In this document: positions 49,304 to 57,041 of the stretch, one piece after another
How positions within the stretch are numbered: the first letter of the stretch is position 1
Layout of the letters: every line of letters begins with the position of its first letter
Source: Abyssalbus ytuae
GTDB taxonomy: Bacteria > Bacteroidota > Bacteroidia > Flavobacteriales > Flavobacteriaceae
DNA: 64,000 nt
Assembly (NCBI RefSeq): GCF_022807975.1
Contig: NZ_CP094358.1
Coordinates: 1,302,001-1,366,000 of the forward strand
Direction of reading: 5' to 3'
Notes under the pieces: generated by a model
Seen by the model: the letters and a program-made list of their open reading frames with translations, nothing else
Told to the model about the DNA's origin: nothing
Database searches by the model: none
Position numbers and translations under genes: made by a program

Positions 49304-50242
49304 TTAGAAGTTGTACACCACTTCTAATTTATAATCTTTTAATGCTTGTTTTGCACGTTCTAAATCCTGGGTAAAACCTAAAATATAACCTCCTCCTCCT
49401 GAGCCACAAAGTTTTAAGTAGTAATCGTTAGTTTCAATACCGTATTTCCATAATTTATGGAATTTAGAGGGAATCATAGGCTTAAAATGATCAAAAACCA
49501 CATGTGATAATTGCTTCAGATTACCAAAAAGTGATTTTATATCTCCTTTTAAAAAATCTTCCACACATGCATCGGTATGTTTAATAAACTGGTTTTTAAG
49601 CATATTTCTAAAACCTTCCTGCTTCATGTTTTCCATAAAAATCTGTACCATAGGTGCGGTCTCCCCTATAATGCCACTATCTAACAGGAAAACAGCTCCT
49701 TTACCTTCGGTTTTTTGCGAGGGGATTCCGGTAGGTTCAATATTGTCTTTAGAATTTATAAGAATAGGGATACTTAAATAACTGTTTAAAGGATCTAATC
49801 CTGAAGATTTTCCGTGGAAAAAAGATTCCATCGCACCAAAAATCTCTTTAAGCTTTAAAAGCTTTTCCCTTGTAAGATTTTCAAGTATTGTTATTTTATC
49901 ATGGGCATATTTATCATATACAGCTGCAACTAATGCTCCACTGCTACCTACGCCATATCCTTGTGGAATACTACTGTCAAAATACATACCGGCTTCAATA
50001 TCTGCTTTTAATTTTTCAAGATCAAAAGATACTAAAGATGGTTGCTCATTTTGAAGTTTTTCAAGATAGGAAGAAAATTGGTTTAAACTCTTGTTGGATT
50101 TTTTAGCCTCATCAGCTAAATTTTCTTCGACCTTCAAAGCTCCATTATAAAAATTATATGGAATAGATAAACCTTTGGAATCTTTAATAATTCCATATTC
50201 ACCGAAAAGTAAAATCTTTGAATAAAATAAAGGTCCTTTCAT
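49304..50242 (-). CDS. mevalonate kinase (GHMP family)
   Basis: 312 aa. GHMP motifs: SKILLFGEYGIIKDSKGLSIP at the start, the ATP-binding loop SIPQGYGVGSSGALVAAVYDKY (about 92-112), SGLDPLNSYLSIP, and the C-terminal LCGSGGGGYILGF. It phosphorylates mevalonate. The substrate assignment follows from length and from mvaD in the same operon. It is separated from mvaD by the small four-helix-bundle gene, which adds about 430 bp between two genes that are normally adjacent. Confidence 0.9.
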   Translation of the reverse strand: MKGPLFYSKILLFGEYGIIKDSKGLSIPYNFYNGALKVEENLADEAKKSNKSLNQFSSYLEKLQNEQPSLVSFDLEKLKADIEAGMYFDSSIPQGYGVGSSGALVAAVYDKYAHDKITILENLTREKLLKLKEIFGAMESFFHGKSSGLDPLNSYLSIPILINSKDNIEPTGIPSQKTEGKGAVFLLDSGIIGETAPMVQIFMENMKQEGFRNMLKNQFIKHTDACVEDFLKGDIKSLFGNLKQLSHVVFDHFKPMIPSKFHKLWKYGIETNDYYLKLCGSGGGGYILGFTQDLERAKQALKDYKLEVVYNF

Positions 50243-50271
50243 TTTTTTATTTAAAAATTAATATCTAAAAA

Positions 50272-50625
50272 TTAAAAATTATTCTTAGCAGACTTAACTA
50301 TACTAACTAATAATTTTAATATTTCAGTTGATTTAGACTTATAATGCTCATATTCTACTTTATCAATATACTCTGTTGCATGTAATAAATCCAACCAATA
50401 ATAAGTTTCATTGGCTTCTTTTAAACTGATTGGCATTTTATTTATAAAATCTAATCTATTTTGCCCAAATTCAGCTTCACGAATATTGGCACCAATGGAA
50501 GTACCTGATTCTAAAAGCTGCCTGGACATTATATACTCATTCTCAGATTTTACCAATTCTTTATAAAGATAGACAATATCTAAAGCAAAGCTAAAGCTCT
50601 TTTCTCTAATTACATTTTCTTTCAT
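50272..50625 (-). CDS. four-helix-bundle protein (23S rRNA intervening-sequence protein type)
   Basis: 117 aa, nearly all helical: IREKSFSFALDIVYLYKELV, YIMSRQLLESGTSIGANIREA, INKMPISLKEANETYYWLDLL, STEILKLLVSIVKSAK. The R.LL.SGTSIGAN..EA signature is that of the TIGR02436/IVP family, first found inside intervening sequences of 23S rRNA genes and since seen in many Bacteroidota intergenic regions. The role is unknown; it may bind RNA. Here it splits the mevalonate operon and is bordered on its upstream side by a perfect 11-bp inverted repeat. Confidence 0.9.
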   Translation of the reverse strand: MKENVIREKSFSFALDIVYLYKELVKSENEYIMSRQLLESGTSIGANIREAEFGQNRLDFINKMPISLKEANETYYWLDLLHATEYIDKVEYEHYKSKSTEILKLLVSIVKSAKNNF

Positions 50626-50677
50626 AATGAATAATTTAATAATTATACTAATAATTTACCATTTTTAATTATTCATT
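50626..50677. repeat. inverted repeat bordering the four-helix-bundle gene
   Basis: AATGAATAATT (50626-50636) and AATTATTCATT (50667-50677) are perfect inverted copies 30 bp apart. One lies just upstream of the small gene's start codon and the other touches the stop codon of mvaD. They may mark the edge of an inserted element, or form a hairpin in the mRNA. Confidence 0.65.
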
Positions 50678-51758
50678 AAAATTTTTTTGCACCATATCCA
50701 ATCCTATCGCAAATATAATGCCCATTTTGACAATAGGCAACCAGCTCGTTCTTAATAAATTCAAATACGTCAAATTTTTCTTCTTCCGGGTACAAAACAT
50801 GCACATTGGCTCCTGCATCCAGGGTAAAGCAGACATTTAAATTACTTTTTTTTCTAAACTCCCATATTTTATTAATTATTTGTAGGGTATTGGGCTTCAT
50901 TAACACAAAATATGGCACCGAGGTCATCATCATAGCATGAAGGGTTAAAGCTTCACTCTCTACAATCTCCGTAAACTTTTTCAGGTTGCCTTCTTTAAAA
51001 ATATTTTTAAGAAATGACATGTTGTCATTAGCTTGTTTGAACCGCTCCCTGGCAAATGGGTGGTTATGCATTAAATTATGGCCGGCCGTACTGCTTACCT
51101 GTTTTTCTCCTTTATCTACCAATAAGATGGTATCATGAAAATTTTTAAATACAGGATGAACTTCAAAAGGATATTTAATACCATACAAATCAGAACTTCC
51201 ACTAATTTCTTTATGAAAACCCCATTCAACTATATCTCCTTCAATGCTCCTGCAGGCACTTCCTGATCCTAATCTTGCCAAAAAAGATGCTTTTTTAGTA
51301 AAATACTTCTCCTCCATGTTTGGGTTTAATTCTTTTTCTATACTCATCAGGCATAACGCCAGGGCACTCATCCCACTGGCTGATGAGGCTATACCACTAC
51401 TATGCGGAAAAGAATTAGAGGTTTCTATAGTAAAATGATAATCTTTTAAAAAGGGAAGGTATGACTGAATTCTTGTGAAAAAACTAATTATTTTAGGCTT
51501 AAAACTTTCTTTTTCTTTTCCTTCAAAATAAAAATCAAAAGAAAAACCTGTAACGCTGTTATTTAGTTTTTCAAAACTTAAAGTTGTAGTAGTGGCACAA
51601 GCATCCAGTGTGAAACTAATTGAAGGATTAGCCGGTATTTGATTTTCTTTTTTTCCCCAATATTTAATTAAAGCTATATTACTGGGAGACTTCCAGGTTA
51701 CTTTTCCTGATTGTATATTCTGAGTATAATTTAAGGGCCGAAACTCTTTTTCAGTCAT
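50676..51758 (-). CDS. mvaD: diphosphomevalonate decarboxylase
   Basis: 360 aa. Motifs: KSPSNIALIKYWGKKE at the substrate site, FPHSSGIASSASGMSALALC for ATP, and GSGSACRSIEGDIVEWGF with Ser/Arg of the catalytic pocket. CFTLDAGANVHVLYPEE holds the catalytic Asp. It converts mevalonate diphosphate to isopentenyl diphosphate with ATP. It is the first gene of the minus-strand run toward mevalonate kinase and UbiA. The 156-bp gap to the divergent TspO gene holds the promoter. Confidence 0.95.
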   Translation of the reverse strand: MTEKEFRPLNYTQNIQSGKVTWKSPSNIALIKYWGKKENQIPANPSISFTLDACATTTTLSFEKLNNSVTGFSFDFYFEGKEKESFKPKIISFFTRIQSYLPFLKDYHFTIETSNSFPHSSGIASSASGMSALALCLMSIEKELNPNMEEKYFTKKASFLARLGSGSACRSIEGDIVEWGFHKEISGSSDLYGIKYPFEVHPVFKNFHDTILLVDKGEKQVSSTAGHNLMHNHPFARERFKQANDNMSFLKNIFKEGNLKKFTEIVESEALTLHAMMMTSVPYFVLMKPNTLQIINKIWEFRKKSNLNVCFTLDAGANVHVLYPEEEKFDVFEFIKNELVAYCQNGHYICDRIGYGAKKF

Positions 51759-51914
51759 AATTTTGGTTATAATCTTCGCAAAGATAATTGAAAGCTTTAT
51801 AAATTAAATCATTACTTCATATATGATGTAAATTAACTATTTTTATAAGGCTAACACTATTTTATCTGTGTTAAAAATATTAATTAACTTAGCCTTTAAG
51901 CTAATAAACAATTC

Positions 51915-52391
51915 ATGACCAAAAGATTAGTTATACGCATTGCAATATCAGTTGCCATATGTTTATTAATAGGGACATTAGCAGGGTTTGTAACCCAAAC
52001 TACAGTAAACACCTGGTATGCAACATTAAACAAACCAGATTTTACTCCTCCTAAATGGGTATTTGCTCCTGTTTGGACTTTGCTTTACATTTTAATGGGA
52101 ATAGCGGCAGGACTTGTATGGAGTGGTGGTTTTTATCACAAATGGGTTAAAACTGCTTTATATCATTTTGGCTTCCAGTTACTATTAAACTTTTCATGGA
52201 GTATCGTTTTTTTCGGATTTAACAAAATTTTTTGGAGTTTACTTGTATCTATTGGGCTGTTGATATTAATATTACTTACTATTAAATGGTTTAAAGTAGT
52301 TAACAGGACGGCTGCCTATTTACTGGTTCCTTATTTTGTTTGGGTGTGCTTTGCTACTGTTTTGAATTTTAGTATCTGGCAACTTAACTAA
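51915..52391 (+). CDS. TspO/MBR family membrane protein
   Basis: 158 aa with five membrane helices. Family motifs: WYATLNKPDFTPPKWVFAPVWT, LYILMGIAAGLVW, LLLNFSWSIVFFGF and a Trp/Asn-rich last helix (VWVCFATVLNFSIWQLN). TspO proteins bind porphyrins and sterols and act in stress and light responses. The gene is single, divergent from mvaD and ended by a strong palindrome. Confidence 0.95.
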   Translation: MTKRLVIRIAISVAICLLIGTLAGFVTQTTVNTWYATLNKPDFTPPKWVFAPVWTLLYILMGIAAGLVWSGGFYHKWVKTALYHFGFQLLLNFSWSIVFFGFNKIFWSLLVSIGLLILILLTIKWFKVVNRTAAYLLVPYFVWVCFATVLNFSIWQLN

Positions 52392-52404
52392 TTATTGCAA
52401 ATTA

Positions 52405-52442
52405 AAAAGCTCCGGATGCTTCATGAAGCATCCGGAGCTTTT
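52405..52442. terminator. perfect 38-bp palindromic two-way terminator
   Basis: Each 19-base arm (AAAAGCTCCGGATGCTTCA and its exact complement) pairs fully, with A-run before and T-run after. It lies between the convergent TspO gene (stop 52391) and the minus-strand gene ending at 52469, so it can stop both. Confidence 0.92.
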
Positions 52443-52468
52443 AATGTTACTAAAGTATACAGCAGGTA

Positions 52469-53248
52469 TTAATTAAATAACATTTTTAAACATGATTCTT
52501 TATATAAATCTTTTAGCGCCATTTGAATAGCTTCTTTTGCTTCTTCGGTAGTACCTATGGTTCTTCCTTCGTATATCACATTTCCGTCATCATCCCAATT
52601 AAAATCATGTGCATCTGATGTTATTATTCTTTTACCATCTCTTGTAGTTACCCTGAAAGATTCGAAGGTATGACCATATTCCACTCCTGAAGGATAATAT
52701 ACTTCGGTTACAAATTTTGTAGATCCTTTACTGTATAAATAACAAGCGCAGTTACCAACATCTTTGGATTCGGATACCCTTACCGTATTGTTATGAACTA
52801 TTTTCCACTCTCCATCTATTTTGCTCCCAACCAAATTCATTAAAATACTTCCTTTTTCGGCAGTTTTATCTTCAATTATGGATTCAAAATTAACGAGTGC
52901 AGATATGGTTCCGGCCCTTTCTTTTTGTGCAGTATAAAGAACCTTATCCAGGGTTAATTTAAACCTGTAGTTATTATCCTGTACAATCTCATCCAGCATA
53001 GATGCTACTTCCTCTTTACCACTACTTGTCCTGGAAACTATCCCGGACATTTTAACATATGCAGTATTACTTCTATAAGTATTGTGGAATAAATTCATTA
53101 CATCTTCTTTTTGAGTGCCATGTCCTACACTATTTACCGAGTTAATGTAATTTACCAACAAATTTTTAACGGGAGAGTCCTGAGAATATCCAACACCGAC
53201 TACTAAGCTTAATGCCATTACATAAGCAAAAGATTTGATTATTTTCAT
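52469..53248 (-). CDS. secreted hypothetical protein, NTF2-like start
   Basis: 259 aa with a signal peptide (about 1-22, VVGVGYSQ). The first half (about 25-155) recalls an NTF2/SnoaL-like fold: VKNLLVNYINSVN, EDVMNLFHNTYRSNTAYVKMSG and DGEWKIVHNNTVRV. The second half has a Cys pair (NCACYLY) and GRTIGTTEEAKEAIQMALKDL. I do not recognise a named family. Single gene between two terminator-like regions. Confidence 0.75.
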   Translation of the reverse strand: MKIIKSFAYVMALSLVVGVGYSQDSPVKNLLVNYINSVNSVGHGTQKEDVMNLFHNTYRSNTAYVKMSGIVSRTSSGKEEVASMLDEIVQDNNYRFKLTLDKVLYTAQKERAGTISALVNFESIIEDKTAEKGSILMNLVGSKIDGEWKIVHNNTVRVSESKDVGNCACYLYSKGSTKFVTEVYYPSGVEYGHTFESFRVTTRDGKRIITSDAHDFNWDDDGNVIYEGRTIGTTEEAKEAIQMALKDLYKESCLKMLFN

Positions 53249-53341
53249 GATTTAGATTTGGTTATATATTTTAATCTTGTCTAATATAACAAAATAACTC
53301 AAAAAATTAACATTTATTTTGCAGAAGAAAATATTTAACCT

Positions 53342-54559
53342 TTAAAGTCCCTGGAAAGCCAGGGCTTTTGAAGCAATGTATGCACTCGTCCATGCATTTT
53401 GAAAGTTAAATCCCCCGGTGATTGCATCAATATTTAATACCTCCCCTGCGAAATAAAGGTTGGGATGAAGCTTACTTTCAAAGGTTTTAAAGTTAACCTC
53501 TTTGAGTTTTATACCCCCTGCAGTTACAAATTCTTCTTTAAAAGTACTTTTTCCTTTTACCGGAAAAATTCCCTGAGTGAGTTCCAGTGCCAGTTTTTCT
53601 ATTTTTATGTTGGAAACATCTCCCCAATTTTCAAAGTCTGTAATTCCGGAAGCTGCTGTTAATTTTAACCATAAACGGTTTGGAACAGGATAAGGTTTAG
53701 TATTAACTACCATTTTTTTTGGGGAGATCAGCCGGAATTCTTTTAAAGTTTCTAAAGTTTCAGCCTGATTTAAATTATGAAGCCAATTAACCTGAATTTT
53801 AAATTCATATTGCTGAGCAAAGAATTCTCTTGCGCCCCAGGCCGATAGTTTTAGAATTGCCGGACCACTCATACCCCAATGTGTAATTAACAATGGCCCG
53901 CTTGATTTTAATTTAGAATTTAAAATACTCACAGTTGCCATTGTGCTTATCCCTGCTAAATTTTTAATACGTTCATCCTTGATATTAAAAGTAAAAAGTG
54001 AAGGTACCGGTGCAACGATTGTATGCCCCAGTTTTCCCATTAAATTCCATATTTTAGGATTACTGCCGGTAGCAATAAGGATTTTTTGGGCTGTATACTT
54101 TATTTTATCTGTCTCTACAATCCATTTATCATATTCTTTGAAGATATTTTTTACAGATGAATTTTTTAGAACGTTTACTCCCAACTTTTTCGTTTCTGAT
54201 AAAAAGCAATCAATAATAGTTTGCGAGGAATCCGAAACAGGAAATATCCGTCCATCTTCTTCAATTTTTAATTCTACTCCCCTTTTTTGGAAAAACTCCA
54301 TGGTATCGCCACTACAAAATGTATGAAAAGGACCTTTTAATTCTTTTTCTCCTCTAGGATAATTCTTTGCCAATTCATTGGGGATAAATTCAGCATGGGT
54401 AACATTACAACGCCCACCTCCTGATATTCTGACTTTTGTTAAAACCTCCTTACCTCTTTCTAAAATTGCTATTTTATAACCGGGATTAAATTGTGCAATA
54501 TGGATTGCAGCAAAAAAGCCTGCGGCTCCACCACCTACTATTAATACATCGTAGTCCAT
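53342..54559 (-). CDS. BaiN/YhiN-type NAD(P)/FAD-dependent oxidoreductase
   Basis: 405 aa from the ATG at 54559, directly before the dinucleotide-binding motif YDVLIVGGGAAGFFAAIHIA. An upstream in-frame extension of 37 codons precedes the fold and is rejected. ERGKEVLTKVRISGGGRCNVTHAEF is the HI0933-family signature, and FVTAGGIKLKEVNFKTFESKL plus AITGGFNFQNAWTSAYIAS end it. The family binds FAD and includes BaiN of bile acid metabolism; most members have unknown substrates. Confidence 0.9.
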   Translation of the reverse strand: MDYDVLIVGGGAAGFFAAIHIAQFNPGYKIAILERGKEVLTKVRISGGGRCNVTHAEFIPNELAKNYPRGEKELKGPFHTFCSGDTMEFFQKRGVELKIEEDGRIFPVSDSSQTIIDCFLSETKKLGVNVLKNSSVKNIFKEYDKWIVETDKIKYTAQKILIATGSNPKIWNLMGKLGHTIVAPVPSLFTFNIKDERIKNLAGISTMATVSILNSKLKSSGPLLITHWGMSGPAILKLSAWGAREFFAQQYEFKIQVNWLHNLNQAETLETLKEFRLISPKKMVVNTKPYPVPNRLWLKLTAASGITDFENWGDVSNIKIEKLALELTQGIFPVKGKSTFKEEFVTAGGIKLKEVNFKTFESKLHPNLYFAGEVLNIDAITGGFNFQNAWTSAYIASKALAFQGL

Positions 54560-54662
54560 TAAACAAAGATATTCTAAATAAAAGGATTTCTTAAAACCAA
54601 CTATCCCAGAGGCAAGCCATAAAGGCATTTCACTGGTTTTATTTTGATTAAAAAAAGAATTT

Positions 54663-55424
54663 TTATTCAATCACTCTTTCGGGATAATCAGTGATGATTG
54701 CATCAACTCCTATATTGAGCATTGTTTTAATATCTTTTGGCTCATTCACAGTCCATGTGTAAACTTTAAGACCCTCTTTATGAATAGAATCCACCACTTC
54801 CGGCAATAAATAAACATAATAAGGATGAATTGCAACGGCATTGAGTTCTTTTGCCACATTTATTGCATCCAAAGGATTTTCTTCTGTCAGGATACCTATG
54901 GGGATTTCTTTATTTAACTGGTAAAAATCTCTCAGTTCGTCCCATTCAAAACTGGACACAACAAATTGTTTCGGTTTCCAACCTTTATTATCTATATAAT
55001 TTTCTATTATATCACTGGTCGCTTTTGCAGTGTTCCTTCCTTTTAATTCAATATTAAGCAGGTATCTGGCATCTAAAACATCTAAAACCTCCTCCAGGGT
55101 AGGGATTTTATATTTCCCTTCCACGGTAATGGATTTTAACTCTGTTAATGTGAAATCTTCTACATTGCCAATGGCATTGGTGGTTCTGTTTACAGTTTCG
55201 TCATGGATCACCACTATTTCCCCGCTTTTACATTTAAATACATCAATTTCAACTCCGTCTGCATCAAATTCGAGTGCTTTTTTAATAGATTCTAACGTAT
55301 TTTCAGCTACATGTCCGCGGGCACCCCTATGTCCTATATTTAATGTTTTCTTATTCATTTGTGTGCAGTTTTTAGTTAGAATTGCTGAGAGTAGAAACAA
55401 AACTATTTTTAAAGTAGTTTTCAT
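54663..55424 (-). CDS. glycerophosphodiester phosphodiesterase
   Basis: 253 aa from the ATG at 55424, chosen for the signal MKTTLKIVLFLLSAILTKNC, a lipoprotein-like leader. The GDPD barrel has LNIGHRGARGHVAENTLESI with the catalytic His and the Arg/Glu pair, DADGVEIDVFKCKSGEIVVIHDETVNRTT with metal ligands Glu, Asp and His, and YTWTVNEPKDIKTMLNIGVDAIITDYP at the end. It frees glycerol 3-phosphate from glycerophosphodiesters. It stands alone between the flavoprotein gene and the alpha-glucan operon terminator. Confidence 0.93.
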   Translation of the reverse strand: MKTTLKIVLFLLSAILTKNCTQMNKKTLNIGHRGARGHVAENTLESIKKALEFDADGVEIDVFKCKSGEIVVIHDETVNRTTNAIGNVEDFTLTELKSITVEGKYKIPTLEEVLDVLDARYLLNIELKGRNTAKATSDIIENYIDNKGWKPKQFVVSSFEWDELRDFYQLNKEIPIGILTEENPLDAINVAKELNAVAIHPYYVYLLPEVVDSIHKEGLKVYTWTVNEPKDIKTMLNIGVDAIITDYPERVIE

Positions 55425-55493
55425 TTGATGTAAAAAGTTTTTCCCATTATTACATAAAGCCAAACTACAAAAATTGCAGAATTTAATCTAATT

Positions 55494-55529
55494 AAAAAAC
55501 GCGATCTGATATTAAAAAATCAGATCGCG
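55494..55529 (-). terminator. rho-independent terminator of the alpha-glucan operon
   Basis: CGCGATCTGAT (55500-55510) and ATCAGATCGCG (55519-55529) form a perfect 11-bp stem. In the minus direction the stem is followed by a T-run (the A-run at 55494-55499). It lies 30 bp after the stop codon of the last GH13 gene. Confidence 0.92.
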
Positions 55530-55558
55530 CAGTAAGTGAACTAGCTAAAAATCACTCT

Positions 55559-57001
55559 CTATTTATCTTTCACCAGGATAAGATACTCCCATGCTGCAAG
55601 TTCATATTCTTGTCCGGAATTCAAATTAAATTCTTCACCAGACAAATAATTAGTGAAAGTACCTTCATGCTCTAAAGTAAACTTTTTTGGTTCTTTAGTA
55701 AGATTAGCAATGAAAACTAATTTTTCTCCCGCCTTTTCTCTTTCCAATGCCAAAATTGATTCATCATCTGAAGTTTTAATCCTGCTATATGAAGCTGCTT
55801 TTTTTCCTCCGTTTAGGGCTACTTTTTCATTTTTAAGTTTTCCAAACTTTTCATAAACAGGAAAGAATTTACCTTTTTCTCTAATTATTGTATCTTTTTC
55901 AAAAAAGCGTAATCGCTTATTCATATCGTATTCCTGACCGTTATAAATAAGAGGCATTCCGGGCACACAATAGCTAAGGGCTGCAAAAACTTCGGCAGCA
56001 TTGCCCATACGGTCAAAAACAGTACCAGCCCAGGTATTTTCATCATGGTTGGAGGTAAAATACATATAAATATCATCGGCTTGTTTTACCGAATCAATTT
56101 TTACCATGTATTCATCCCACGCGCTGACTGTTTTTTCGCCTTTGGCTATATCATTCATTATGTGGTGCGCTTCCCAGGCATACTGCATATCAAAGCCATT
56201 TTTCATCAGTTCGGCACTTTCTGCTTCAGCAAGCATAAATACAGGTTTTATCTGGTTTAATTCCCTGGTTGCATAACTCCAGAAATCAGCAGGCACACCA
56301 TGTGCCACATCACAGCGGAACCCGTCTACTTTGTGTTCTTTTAACCAAAAAGCCATTTCACCTATCATTGCTTTTCTCATTTCCTGATTATCGTAGTTAA
56401 GATCGGCTACATCCGTCCATCCCCATGATTCTCCTGTACTGGGGTCAATAGGATCTACAATGTTACCCTTTTCATCCTGAGTATAATAATCGGGGTGTTC
56501 TTTTATCCATGGATGATCCCATCCGGTATGATTTGGCACCCAATCTAAAATAACATAAATACCATTTTCATGAGCCGCTGCAATAAGTTCATCAAAATCT
56601 TCCATGGTTCCGAACTCCGGATTTACTTTTTTGTAATCGGCTACCGAATAATAACTGCCCAAATATTTTTTTCTTTCTTCAGGATTTTCAATGTCGCTTA
56701 CAAAAAGGTCTCCTTTTGCTTTTCTTTTTTCTACAGAAATCGGATGTACAGGCATTAACCAGATTATCTTTACTCCAAGTTCTTTTAGTTTTGGCATATC
56801 GGCAGTAAATGAATCAAAAGTCCCATCTTCAGAATACTGACGTATGTTAGCTTCATAAATTACTGCTGTTTCAAGAACCTCATCTGATATAGGTTCTATT
56901 TCCCTGCTTGTTTTTGCAGTAACTTCTTCTACCTTTTTACTCTCCTGCTTGCAGGAAATAAAAAGAGAAACTGCCAATACTGTTAAAAAAATTCTTTTCA
57001 T
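55559..57001 (-). CDS. GH13 alpha-amylase family lipoprotein
   Basis: 480 aa. The signal ends VSLFISC (Cys17). GH13 regions: I DWVPNHTG (152-159), II GFRCDVAHG with nucleophile Asp231, III MLAEAES with acid/base Glu259, IV FTSNHDENTW with Asp320. YLGSYYSVADYKKVNPEFGT is the domain-entry loop. No N-terminal carbohydrate-binding domain. It is probably an exo- or endo-acting alpha-glucan hydrolase on the surface or in the periplasm. Last gene of the five-gene operon, 40 bp after GH97 and before the terminator. Confidence 0.94.
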   Translation of the reverse strand: MKRIFLTVLAVSLFISCKQESKKVEEVTAKTSREIEPISDEVLETAVIYEANIRQYSEDGTFDSFTADMPKLKELGVKIIWLMPVHPISVEKRKAKGDLFVSDIENPEERKKYLGSYYSVADYKKVNPEFGTMEDFDELIAAAHENGIYVILDWVPNHTGWDHPWIKEHPDYYTQDEKGNIVDPIDPSTGESWGWTDVADLNYDNQEMRKAMIGEMAFWLKEHKVDGFRCDVAHGVPADFWSYATRELNQIKPVFMLAEAESAELMKNGFDMQYAWEAHHIMNDIAKGEKTVSAWDEYMVKIDSVKQADDIYMYFTSNHDENTWAGTVFDRMGNAAEVFAALSYCVPGMPLIYNGQEYDMNKRLRFFEKDTIIREKGKFFPVYEKFGKLKNEKVALNGGKKAASYSRIKTSDDESILALEREKAGEKLVFIANLTKEPKKFTLEHEGTFTNYLSGEEFNLNSGQEYELAAWEYLILVKDK

Positions 57002-57041
57002 GTGCTTATGTTTATTATTTTATTGTGATTATGGGGTTATT

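Noticed and set aside
54560-54670. N-terminal extension of the BaiN/YhiN flavoprotein
   Set aside because: The FAD-binding motif begins two residues after the ATG at 54559; the extra 37 codons have no counterpart in the family.
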